A DNA stretch of 64,000 nucleotides from Polyangiaceae bacterium (GTDB lineage: Bacteria; Myxococcota_A; Polyangia; Polyangiales; Polyangiaceae). How positions within the stretch are numbered: position 1 is the stretch's first letter; each line of letters starts with the position of its first letter. The notes beneath the pieces are model-generated. The model saw only the letters and a program-made list of their open reading frames with translations. It searched no databases and was not told the origin of the DNA. Made by a program: the position numbers and the translations under genes. Positions 1 to 8,600 of this stretch are shown piece after piece. The stretch spans positions 372,001-436,000 of the forward strand of contig JAWKRG010000008.1 of assembly GCA_041389725.1 (NCBI GenBank), read 5' to 3'.

Positions 1-153
1 AGCGGGGACGACTCCCAGCCGTCTGCCGGACGGCCCGCGCGGACGCACCGCGGCGGGCAGGGCGAAGGGCCGATGACGTCACGGCCGGCACCCCCAACAA
101 AACAAATCACGGTCCAGGTCTCGCGCGTCGCTGGGCAGCACCCACTCACCGGC

Positions 154-209
154 AACGTTCGACGAGCTGCGTTGCGCAGGCAGCATTCGACGAGTCGCGC
201 TGCGCAGGC
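154..209. repeat. Two-copy 28-bp direct repeat
   Basis: Two adjacent 28-nt copies (154-181 and 182-209) share the core ttcgacgag and the ending tgcgcaggc and differ at a few positions. They lie left of the 3' end of the leftward ORF at 232-621, in about 230 bases at the window edge where no gene can be supported. Function is not apparent. Confidence 0.6.
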
Positions 210-231
210 AACGCCGCGAGACCCCGAGTCG

Positions 232-621
232 CTAGGCCGCGGGCAAGGGAGGATCGGCGTCGAGGGAGTGACGACGTAGCGCCCGCACGTTTCGTGGACG
301 GCGCGTGAGCAAGTCGACGGCGGCGAGGACCGCGGCCTGCACCTCGAGTCGGCGACGGGCGACGATGGGCGCGCCGTCGAACTCGACGAGCCAGAGACGC
401 TCCACGCGGCGACGACCCATGTCGGCCTCTTCGTGACGAACGAGCTGAATGCGTAGATCGAAGAGCAAGTGGGCGAGACGACCCCGCATGGCGGGGACAC
501 TCAGCGGCGTTTGGATCTCCAGCACGGACAGGATGCGCTTCGGGCTCTCCAGGAATCTCACGTTGGCTTGGTTCATGGACAGCAGTTTGACCAGCCGTCG
601 CGGACCCCAGGTGACGAGCAC
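232..621 (-). CDS. Hypothetical Arg/Leu-rich protein
   Basis: The ORF encodes 129 residues from a GTG start; an internal ATG at 576 would give 114 residues beginning MNQANVRFLESPKR. No family is recognised. Third codon positions are strongly GC-biased on this strand, as in the certain genes of the window, which is the main reason to believe it. The sequence is rich in Arg and Leu, has no signal peptide or membrane segment, and looks like a small cytoplasmic alpha/beta protein. It stands alone and is transcribed away from the phoU relic. A spurious ORF cannot be excluded. Confidence 0.45.
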   Translation of the reverse strand: MLVTWGPRRLVKLLSMNQANVRFLESPKRILSVLEIQTPLSVPAMRGRLAHLLFDLRIQLVRHEEADMGRRRVERLWLVEFDGAPIVARRRLEVQAAVLAAVDLLTRRPRNVRALRRHSLDADPPLPAA

Positions 622-747
622 GCAACGTTTTCGCGTGGAGTATCTGGGTGCGAAAGCGCCACGTCCACTCCACCGCAGCAGCGTCGCAAGAGGTTTTCTG
701 GAACGTCATCGACTCGCCACATGACAGGCGCAAGCAGGTCGACGCCC

Positions 748-855
748 ATGAACCCCGTGCACGCCGATCCACTGTTTGCCGCCGAGTTCGACTACTTGCG
801 CCAGGACGTACTCTTGATGGGCTCACACGTGGAGGCTGCCCTGAGAGAAACGGCG
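748..855 (+). pseudogene. phoU: 5' relic of phoU
   Basis: An ATG at 748 opens a reading frame whose first 35 residues match the first helix of PhoU: FxxExxxLRxxVxxMGxxVExxL, as in the N-terminus of E. coli PhoU. Similarity stops after LRET near 855 and the frame runs on out of frame into the next gene without PhoU character. PhoU normally has about 220-240 residues, so this is a 5' remnant. It lies about 90 bp before an OmpR/PhoB-type regulator, where phoU is often found. The rest of the gap 622-946 holds nothing else recognisable. A short functional peptide is a less likely alternative. Confidence 0.55.
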
Positions 856-946
856 GGCTTCGTCGGCCTTTTCGGGGGGCAAGCTCACCGAGCTGTGGCC
901 CGTTCGTCACCGAGGTGTGACACGGGCGCTCTAGCCTTTGCCCAAC

Positions 947-1648
947 ATGGCGAAAATTCTAGTCATCGAGGACGAGCCGGATCTTCAGGACGTGCTCCGC
1001 TTCAACCTCACCCAGGCGGGGCACGAGGTGATGGCGAGTGCGGCGGGAGCACCGGGGATCAGTTTGGCGCGTGAGAAGCAGCCCGACCTGGTGCTGCTGG
1101 ATCTGATGCTGCCCGACATTCCTGGCACTGATGTCTGTCGCACCCTCAAGAACGATCCGCGCACGAATGCCATCTCGGTCCTGATGCTGACGGCGCGTGG
1201 TGAAGAAATCGATCGCGTGGTGGGGTTCGAACTCGGCGCGGACGATTACATGACCAAGCCCTTCAGCGTGCGGGAGCTGCTGCTACGCATTCAAGCGATT
1301 CTCCGACGTCGCGCCGTGGCGGAAGCGCCCACAGGAGAACAAACGTGCTTCGGGGATCTGCGTTTCGACCGCGAGGCCTTTCGCGCCTGGGTGCAGGACG
1401 AGGAACTCGAGCTCACGGCGCTGGAATTCCGGTTGCTCGTGCTGCTCCACGATCGCAAGAACCGAGTGCAGTCTCGGTCGACATTGCTGGAAGAAGTGTG
1501 GGGGATTCAGGCCGACGTGAACACGCGCACCGTCGATACCCACGTCAAGCGTCTGCGCGAGAAGCTGGGACCCGCGCGAGACTACGTGGAAACCGTGCGC
1601 GGCGTGGGTTACCGCTTTCGCGAGCATCCGCAGAACGCTGTCAACTAG
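947..1648 (+). CDS. OmpR/PhoB-type response regulator
   Basis: This is a 233-residue two-component response regulator. The receiver domain (about 1-120) has the acidic pair E8/D9, phospho-acceptor D52 in LLDLMLPD, T82 and K104 in the TKPF motif. The C-terminal winged helix (about 130-230) has the LTALEFRLL and TVDTHVKRLREKLG helices and ends VRGVGYRF, typical of PhoB/OmpR DNA binding. ATG at 947 is chosen over an upstream TTG at 938 because the receiver begins directly with MAKILVIEDE. A hexamer TAGCCT at 932-937 could be a -10. The phoU relic just upstream suggests a phosphate-response role, but no histidine kinase is adjacent, so the stimulus is inferred only. Confidence 0.9.
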   Translation: MAKILVIEDEPDLQDVLRFNLTQAGHEVMASAAGAPGISLAREKQPDLVLLDLMLPDIPGTDVCRTLKNDPRTNAISVLMLTARGEEIDRVVGFELGADDYMTKPFSVRELLLRIQAILRRRAVAEAPTGEQTCFGDLRFDREAFRAWVQDEELELTALEFRLLVLLHDRKNRVQSRSTLLEEVWGIQADVNTRTVDTHVKRLREKLGPARDYVETVRGVGYRFREHPQNAVN

Positions 1649-1755
1649 CGTCCAGTTCGCCCCTGGAGCTGACGATTTCGCGCAACAACTCCAGATCGCG
1701 AGCGCGAGTGAGTTGGTGCTAGGGTCGACTCGTCCCGCCGCCGGAGTCGAAACCG

Positions 1756-2775
1756 ATGCGCTCAGCAACGACCTTCTTCACTTGCCTCGGCGTGCTTCTC
1801 GGCGTGTCGCAGGCGTACGCACAAGGACAACCCGAGCCGCCGCCGCCTCCGCCGCCGGAACCATCGCCGCTCCAACTCGCGACGGGCGCGGCGAACGACC
1901 CTACAGCGCCCGCCGCGCAGGGGGCTGGCGCGCAAGCTGGGCCCGACTCGCCCTCGCCTACAGGCGACGCGGCGCTTGCGGAGGAACTACCTGAAGAACC
2001 TCCTGTCGACGAGGATCGGGACGAATACGGGCGGCGCGACGGAATGCACGGATTCGAGCTGATGACCCTTCGCGGCGCTTTGAGCCGCGCGTCCGTCGAC
2101 GGAGACAGTGATCAGGGGATCGGATTTCTGCTCGCAAACCGCAGTCTGATCTTCGGCGCTTCCGAAGCGCTTTCCTATCGCGCGCTCTTCGCCGGAGACA
2201 TTGGTGGCGGTACAGGCGGCTTCGAAGGACAGCTGCGCGGTGAGGCTGCGTTTGGACTGCAAACCTACTTGTCAGGTCGCCACGGTGCATTCTTGCGAGC
2301 GGGAGCGCGCGGCGAGATGCTGGGCAACGACGTGTTCTACCAGTCCCTCATCATGCTGCCCGATGCTCAGTTGGGCTACCAGCACATGTCCTCGGAGCAC
2401 GGGTTCGAGATTGGCGCGCGAGCGGGTGCAGGCGTGGCCGGGCGCCACAACGTCGGGGAATTCCGCCGCGCGCTGGGTTCATCCATCGTGTACGGCGCGT
2501 TCTTGAACTACGGGCGGGATTCCTTCGAATTCGGTGCAGCTTGGGTTCGCATCGATGGGCAGAAGGACGAGCCTAGCTCCCCCGTCGACATCCTGGACGG
2601 TGCGGCTTGCATCAGTGGCGAGCTGGAGGAGCCAGAAGTCCCAGTCGCGCTCTGCTTGGACGGCCGCTATGCGCGCGGCAAGGTCCAGCTGCGCAACGGC
2701 TCGGCCATTGGGGACGCCAACGTCATCTACGCTGGCGTCACGCTAGGCATCGGAGGCAGCACGACAGAAGACTGA
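1756..2775 (+). CDS. Secreted Pro-rich, probable outer-membrane protein
   Basis: The 339-residue product starts with a clear signal peptide (MRSATTFFTCLGVLLGVSQAYA, cleavage before QG), then a run of Pro and acidic residues (about 24-95). The rest alternates hydrophobic and Gly/aromatic residues (GFEIGARAGAGVAGRH, then IVYGAFLNYGRDSFEFGAAW), which fits amphipathic beta strands of an outer-membrane barrel. A Cys-flanked loop lies near residues 283-300. It follows the response regulator by about 107 bp on the same strand. No family is recognised; a periplasmic beta-rich protein is the alternative. Confidence 0.7.
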   Translation: MRSATTFFTCLGVLLGVSQAYAQGQPEPPPPPPPEPSPLQLATGAANDPTAPAAQGAGAQAGPDSPSPTGDAALAEELPEEPPVDEDRDEYGRRDGMHGFELMTLRGALSRASVDGDSDQGIGFLLANRSLIFGASEALSYRALFAGDIGGGTGGFEGQLRGEAAFGLQTYLSGRHGAFLRAGARGEMLGNDVFYQSLIMLPDAQLGYQHMSSEHGFEIGARAGAGVAGRHNVGEFRRALGSSIVYGAFLNYGRDSFEFGAAWVRIDGQKDEPSSPVDILDGAACISGELEEPEVPVALCLDGRYARGKVQLRNGSAIGDANVIYAGVTLGIGGSTTED

Positions 2776-2852
2776 CGTTGGTCGAGCTCGTAGGGCTGAG
2801 AAGCGCAGGGCTGAAAACGACCCGTCCGATGTTGCCGGCAGCGGACTGTTGG

Positions 2853-3308
2853 CTACTTCGCTTTGGTCTGCTTGACGATCTTGATCAGCTTGTAGCGTTT
2901 GGAGGAGCCACCCATGGGTGGATTGGGGTCGGTGCTCACTTCCAAGAGCAGCTCGTAGGTCATGCCTGGCTTGTATTGAAAGCCTTCGATGCTGGAGTAG
3001 AAGAGCGTCCACTCGTCGTTTTCGTTCTCACGGACCTTCAAACACTTCATCGGACCGTCGCCCTGGCATGCGGCGTAGGCCTGATGGATGAAGAGCGTCT
3101 TTTCCTCGGTGGTTGGGCCGGGGGCAGCTGCCGCTTCGGGGGCGCCCGCATCGGGCGGCGGAGGTGTTTCGCTCGCAGTTGGCTCGGGCGCACTGGCGGT
3201 CTGCGTCGGCTCTGCTGGCGGGGGAGGCGAAGTCGAAGGCGCAGGCTTGGAGCACGCGGCGACGACGAAAGCCACGGCGGCGGACCACACGGGGAGACGG
3301 AGCGTCAT
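2853..3308 (-). CDS. DUF4377 lipoprotein
   Basis: The 151-residue protein starts at the ATG at 3308 with a lipoprotein signal (FVVAAC, C19), followed by a Pro/Ala/Thr linker to about residue 70. The C-terminal half matches the DUF4377 pattern: CLKVRENENDEWTLFYSSIEGF, then YKPGMTYELLLEV, then SSKRYKLIKIVKQ. DUF4377 is found in META/HslJ-like stress lipoproteins, so a periplasmic role is likely; the molecular function is unknown. The gene is convergent with the preceding secreted protein and divergent (109 bp) from the astacin gene. Confidence 0.8.
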   Translation of the reverse strand: MTLRLPVWSAAVAFVVAACSKPAPSTSPPPPAEPTQTASAPEPTASETPPPPDAGAPEAAAAPGPTTEEKTLFIHQAYAACQGDGPMKCLKVRENENDEWTLFYSSIEGFQYKPGMTYELLLEVSTDPNPPMGGSSKRYKLIKIVKQTKAK

Positions 3309-3417
3309 GGCTGCGCAGCCTACATCATCGCACCGCCGCGCACCTACTGGGCTTGATTCTCTCGAGGCGCTGCGGAAGGTTAGCAAGGTGAGCCGCGTAT
3401 CACCCCTAGAGCCCCAC

Positions 3418-5103
3418 ATGAAATTCCACGTCCCCCAGGCCCGCACGTCCTTGTCGTTCGCATTGGGGGTTTTGCTCCTGAGTGCAGGTTGTGAGGTTGG
3501 CTCGAGCCAGCGCGCTGCGCGCTACCCGACGGGGGCGCCCCCTGGGCCGATGCAGCAGGCCGCCGTGGTCGGGCCCGCCGGTCCGGCGGAATCCGTGGGT
3601 GTCGGTGCAGCGAGGCAGCGTGCGACGGCACCCCTCTACCTGCCCGGTAGCCCGATTCGGCAGTTGGTGAACTACGACGTCGTCAACGGCATGGCCGTGA
3701 TGGAGGGCGACATCCTGCTCGGTTCGCCCCAGACCCTGGCCTTCACCTATGGCATGCCGCGCATCGGTGGGGGTGGAATGGTCAAGGGCGCGGTCACCTT
3801 GAAGGACAGCTCCTACTACTGGCCGGGTGGCAACATTCCGTACGTGATCGACAGCTCCGTGTCCGCGAAGCAGATCGAGAACATCAAGTGGGCCATTGCG
3901 CAGGTGAACGAGACTGAACTCAACGTGCAGCCGCGCGGCAGCGAGAAGGACTACGTCATCTTCCGTGACGCCGGCGCCGATTGTAGTTCCTACCTGGGCA
4001 GGATTGGTGGCGGGCAGGGCATTCAGGTGGGGGGCTGCGCCAAAGGCAGCATCATTCACGAGATGCTGCACGCAGCGGGGTTCTATCACGAGCAGTCCCG
4101 AGGAGACCGTGACGAGTACATCACGGTCGTGTGGGACGAGATCGTGCCGGAGTTCAAGTCCGCCTTCGAGAAACGCGACGGCCGCGGCCAAGACATTGGC
4201 GCCTACGATTTTGGCAGTGTGATGCACTACTCGGAGCGCGCGTTCTCCAAGTCGGGTAAGCCGACGATCATCACCAAGGTGCCGGGCACGCCCATCGGAC
4301 AGCGCAACGGGCTTTCCGCCGGCGACAAAGCTGCCATCACCACGCTCTACGGGAACGGAAGCGCGCCGCCCCCCATCAATCCGACGACTGGGCCCACCAC
4401 GGGACCGACGACGCCACCGACGACCGGACCGACCACGGCGCCGACGGGCTTTGCGGGCAACTACACTTCTCAGCGCGGCAACGTCAGCTGCACCGAGAGC
4501 GGCGGCAGCGTCAGCTGCCAGTACCCGGGTGGCATGTTGCTGTGTGCGTCGAACGGCAACCAGCTCGACTGCGGCTGGAGCGGCGGCGGACAGGGACGCG
4601 CGATGTTCCAGCGCCAGAGCGACGGTGTGCTCAAGGGCAGCTACGGCGACTTCTTCAGTGCCAACAGCCGCGGGGCTTGGGATCTGGTGCCCGCCGGCGC
4701 GTCACAGCCGCCGCCGTCGCAGCCGCCGCCGTCGCAGCCTCCGCCCTCGCAGCCGCCACCATCGCAACCTCCGCCCTCACAGCCCCCGCAGCCTCCGCCC
4801 GCGGCTAATCCTTCGCTGAGCGGGACCTACTCCACGACGCGTGGCGCGATGAACTGCTCGGATGGCGGCAGCACGCTCACCTGTAGCTTCCGCGAGTCAT
4901 CGGGGGCAGTGGGGCGCTTGGACTGCGCCAAAGACCAATCGGGTCTGCGCATGTCCTGCGGTTGGATCACGTACCCGCCGCAGCCCGCGTCGGGTCGCGC
5001 CCTGTTCACTCGCCCGAATACCAGCACCAAGAACTTCACCGGAAGCTGGGGCATGTTCTTCGCGGATAGTGGCGGCGGCCGCTGGGATCTGACGGCGCAA
5101 TAG
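3418..5103 (+). CDS. Astacin-family (M12A) metalloprotease lipoprotein with two C-terminal domains
   Basis: The 561-residue protein starts at ATG 3418 with a lipoprotein signal (LLLSAGC, C25). The catalytic domain (about 125-312) carries the astacin zinc motif HEMLHAAGFYHE at 214-225 and the Met-turn SVMHY at 267-271, so it should be an active zinc endopeptidase on the cell surface. A Thr/Gly/Pro linker (about 320-347) leads to two related domains of about 85 residues (about 349-430 and 469-561), each with paired Cys, a CGW motif and an ending like GxWDL. They are separated by a PPPSQ-repeat linker. The two domains may bind substrate or cell wall; this is inference. A longer frame upstream lacks coding character. 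Confidence 0.88.
   Translation: MKFHVPQARTSLSFALGVLLLSAGCEVGSSQRAARYPTGAPPGPMQQAAVVGPAGPAESVGVGAARQRATAPLYLPGSPIRQLVNYDVVNGMAVMEGDILLGSPQTLAFTYGMPRIGGGGMVKGAVTLKDSSYYWPGGNIPYVIDSSVSAKQIENIKWAIAQVNETELNVQPRGSEKDYVIFRDAGADCSSYLGRIGGGQGIQVGGCAKGSIIHEMLHAAGFYHEQSRGDRDEYITVVWDEIVPEFKSAFEKRDGRGQDIGAYDFGSVMHYSERAFSKSGKPTIITKVPGTPIGQRNGLSAGDKAAITTLYGNGSAPPPINPTTGPTTGPTTPPTTGPTTAPTGFAGNYTSQRGNVSCTESGGSVSCQYPGGMLLCASNGNQLDCGWSGGGQGRAMFQRQSDGVLKGSYGDFFSANSRGAWDLVPAGASQPPPSQPPPSQPPPSQPPPSQPPPSQPPQPPPAANPSLSGTYSTTRGAMNCSDGGSTLTCSFRESSGAVGRLDCAKDQSGLRMSCGWITYPPQPASGRALFTRPNTSTKNFTGSWGMFFADSGGGRWDLTAQ
4708..4800. repeat. 15-bp tandem repeat coding for PPPSQ linker
   Basis: Five near-perfect 15-nt units (4708-4782), consensus ccgccgccgtcgcag, followed by a shortened tail to 4800, encode PPPSQ repeats between the two C-terminal domains of the astacin-type protease. 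This is a flexible extended linker likely to vary in copy number between strains. Confidence 0.85.
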
Positions 5104-5119
5104 TCCGACCGGCTTCACG

Positions 5120-5449
5120 GTGAAACGAGTCGGTCGAGTTTCACTGGCGCGGCTACGCGCCGAGCGCGTGGTGCGGCTGCACTATCCGCCCTATGACGTA
5201 TGCGTCGTGCTGGACGGCGACGCGGTGTACGCCATCGAGGATGCCTGCAATCATGCGGGAGCGAGCTTGAGCGACGGAGCGGTGGCCGAGGGCTGCATCA
5301 GCTGTCCCATGCATGGTTACGCGTTTCGGCTCAGCGACGGCGTGCTGGTTCGGCCCCAGGGGTTGTGCGACGACCAGCGCACCTTTCGCGTCACGCACGA
5401 GGACGACGAGGTGGTGATCGACGACGTCTTCGAGCTCGAGATCCGCTAA
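5120..5449 (+). CDS. Rieske [2Fe-2S] ferredoxin
   Basis: The 109-residue protein contains the full Rieske cluster ligand set: C43-x-H45 in ACNHAGASL and C62-x2-H65 in CPMHGYAF. It is the small soluble type seen as dioxygenase or nitrite-reductase-like ferredoxins, with no membrane anchor. The start is GTG at 5120, 16 bp after the protease stop, so the two may be co-transcribed. No oxygenase partner is adjacent, so the electron acceptor is unknown. Confidence 0.9.
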   Translation: MKRVGRVSLARLRAERVVRLHYPPYDVCVVLDGDAVYAIEDACNHAGASLSDGAVAEGCISCPMHGYAFRLSDGVLVRPQGLCDDQRTFRVTHEDDEVVIDDVFELEIR

Positions 5450-5591
5450 CGCGCGTCGAGCACGCTCGCGTTCTTGGTAGCAGATCCGGAGGCCAATCGT
5501 GCTGAAGCCGCAATTCGCAAGCGAAGTCGAGTGGGTACACCAGCGATCTCGCAGAGCTCAGGAAGGGACATGACGCCACGAGCACGCGCTC

Positions 5592-5597
5592 TATACT
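5592..5597 (+). promoter_or_regulatory. Candidate -10 of lhr-like gene, possibly leaderless
   Basis: TATACT lies only 6 nt before the ATG at 5604, so transcription would begin at or next to the start codon. No convincing -35 is visible (TGACGC at 5571-5576 is weak). Confidence 0.45.
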
Positions 5598-5603
5598 GGC
5601 GCG

Positions 5604-8600
5604 ATGGCCGCTGACTCGCTTCGCCAGTTTCAGCCCGCCGTGCGCGAGTGGTTTCGCACGGCGCTGGGCAAACCAACCGCCGTGCAGCGAGCTGGCTTCC
5701 CGCGTATCGCCGACGGCAAGAGCGCGCTGCTCTTGGCCCCGACGGGATCCGGCAAGACTCTCGCGGCGTTCCTCGCTGCGCTGGACCGCTTGGCCTTCGC
5801 GCCGCTGCCGCCGGAGCCGGAGCGTCTGAGGGTGCTCTACGTCTCACCGCTGAAGGCGCTGGCCGCCGACGTGGAGAAGAACTTGAAGAGCCCCATCGCG
5901 GGCATTGCGCGAGTCGCGGAGCGCCTGGGCATGCCCTGTCGCGAGTTGGCCGTGGCGATGCGCACCGGGGACACACCGAGCAAAGAGCGGAGTCGCTTCC
6001 TCCGACACCCCCCGGACATCCTCATCACCACGCCCGAGAGCTTGTTCTTGATGCTCACCAGTGAAGCGCGAGCGCGCCTGGCCAGCGTCGAGACGGTGAT
6101 CGTGGACGAGATCCACGCCATGGCGGGCACGAAGCGTGGCGCGCATCTGTTCTTGTCCTTGGAACGCCTGGAAGCGCTGCGCGAGGGGCGGCCGCCGCTG
6201 CAGCGCGTCGGGCTCTCGGCGACCCAGCGACCTCTGGAAGAGATCGCCCAACTGCTCGCTGGAGCGGAGACGCGCGACGGCGCGCGTGTGCCCAGGGAAG
6301 TGGACATCGTGGACTGCGGCGCAGCGAAGTCCCTGGAGCTCTCCGTGCGAGTGACCGTGGACGACATGACCGTGCTGCCGACCGACGAGAGCGGCGCGAG
6401 CGACCGCAGCCTGTGGCCCGCCATCTATCCGCACATCGTCGACGCCATCCGCGCCCATCGCTCCACCATGGTGTTCGTCAACAGCCGACGCTTGGCGGAA
6501 CGCTTGGCCGGCCAGATCAATGAAGTGGCAGGCGAGGAAATCGCACTCGCCCATCACGGAAGCGTGTCCAAGGAGCAGCGCGCGCTGATCGAAGATCGCC
6601 TGAAGTCGGGCAATTTGCCCGCCATCGTCGCAACGTCGTCCCTGGAGCTGGGCATCGACATGGGCGCGGTGGACTTGGTGATCCAGGTGGAAGCTCCGCC
6701 CAGTGTCGCTAGTGGCATGCAGCGCGTGGGCCGCGCGGGTCATAGCGTGGGGCAGGCGTCGAAGGGCGTGCTGTTCCCCAAGCATCGCGGCGATCTGTTG
6801 CCCACGGCCGCCGCCACGCAGCTCATGCTCGCCGCGAAGGTCGAGCCTACGCGCTATCCGCGCTGTCCTTTGGATGTGTTGGCGCAGCAGCTGGTGGCGA
6901 TCACGGCGATGGACGACATTGCCGCCGATGAGGCGTTTGCGCTGGTGACGCGCGCCGCAAACTTCGCGGAGCTGTCGCGAGCGAGCTTCGACGGCGTGCT
7001 CGACATGCTCAGTGGGCGCTATCCCTCGGACGAATTCGCGGAGCTGCGGCCGCGCATCACCTGGGATCGCGTCACGGGTCGGCTGAGCGCGCGACGCGGC
7101 GCCAAGCGGCTTGCGGTGGTCAACGCCGGTACCATCCCTGATCGCGGACTCTACGGCGTGTTCCTCTCGGATCCCGAGCGCACGGTGCGGGTGGGGGAGC
7201 TCGACGAAGAGATGGTATTCGAGTCGAGACCGGGCGAGGTGTTCGTACTCGGCGCGTCGTCCTGGCGCATCGAGGACATCACGCACGATCGCGTGTTGGT
7301 CACGCCTGCTCCGGGGGAGCCGGGGCGTATGCCCTTCTGGCACGGCGATCGCGTGGGACGGAGTGCGGAGTTCGGTCGCGCAGTGGGTGCTTTGGCGCGC
7401 ACCCTGGTGCAGAGCAAGCCGGAGCAGGCGCGCGACAAACTCCAACGGGAGCACGGCTTCGACGAGCGCGCAGCCGACAATCTCTTGGCATTGCTGCAGG
7501 AACAGCGCGAGCAGACCGGCGTCGTGCCCTCGGATCAAACCGTGATCGTCGAGCGCTTCGTCGACGAGGTCGGAGACTTTCGCGTGTGCGTGCTGAGCCC
7601 CTTCGGCGCGCGCGTCCACGCGCCCTGGGCGCTCTCTGTGGCGCAGAAGGCGCGGCGCGAGCTGGGCTCGGAAGTGGAGAACGTCTGGAGCGACGACGGC
7701 ATCGTCTTTCGCTTTCCCGAGGCGGAAGAGCCGCCGCCCGTCGAACTGTTCGTGCTTGCGCCGGAGGAAATCGAGCCCCTGATGCTGGAGACCCTGGGTA
7801 GCAGCGCGCTGTTCGCCGCGCGATTCCGCGAGAATGCGGGACGGGCGCTGCTCTTGCCCAAGCGCTTTCCCGGCAAGCGCAGCCCACTTTGGGCGCAGCG
7901 CAAGCGCTCGGCAGATCTGCTGCAAGTTGCCTCGCGCTACGGGTCGTTCCCGATCTTGCTGGAGACCTACCGCGAGTGTCTATGTGACGTCTTCGACCTG
8001 CCCGCGCTCACGGCACTGATGCAGGGCGTCGCAGCGCGCAGCCTACGGGTGCACGTGGTGGACGCGCCGCGCCCCTCGGCTTTCTCGCGCAATCTGCTGT
8101 TCGGCTACGTGGCGAACTTCATGTACGAGGGCGATGCGCCGCTCGCGGAGCGTCGCGCGCAGGCGCTGCTCCTGGATCAAGCACAGCTGCGAGAGCTCCT
8201 GGGCCAGGCCGAGCTGCGGCAACTCTTCGACGCGGACGTCATCGAGTGGGTGGCGCGTCGGGTCGGGCGGTTGGACAGCGCACCGCTGCGCGATGCGGAC
8301 GGCGTGCACGATCTGTTGCTCGCCCTCGGGCCGCTGTCTGAGGCGGAAATTCGTCAGCGCTGTCATGGAGGGCAGTCCGAGGCGGAGACCCGCGTTGACG
8401 AACGGCTGCTTGAGGCGGGGGTTCGTGACAGCGTTGGTGGACGGCTGTCCGCGGCGGAGATCGCCGACAGCGTTGACGGACGGCGGGTCGAGGCGGGGAT
8501 CGGTGACAGCGCTGACGGACGGCGGGCCGAGGCGGGGATCGGTGACAGTGCTGACGGACGGCTGTCCGCGGCGGGGATCGGTGAGCGAAGTCGCGGACGG

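Noticed and set aside
856..946. Remaining bases after the phoU relic
   Set aside because: A few residues in one frame (GGKLTELW) recall SnoaL-like folds, but the match is too short to support a call.
5106..5135. parS-like element ttcacggtgaaac
   Set aside because: An extra base interrupts the central CACGTG, so it does not match the 16-bp parS consensus.
5844..7925. Long minus-strand frame (693 codons) opposite lhr
   Set aside because: Antisense shadow of GC-biased codons; lhr motifs on the plus strand are unambiguous and the frame has no recognisable domain.
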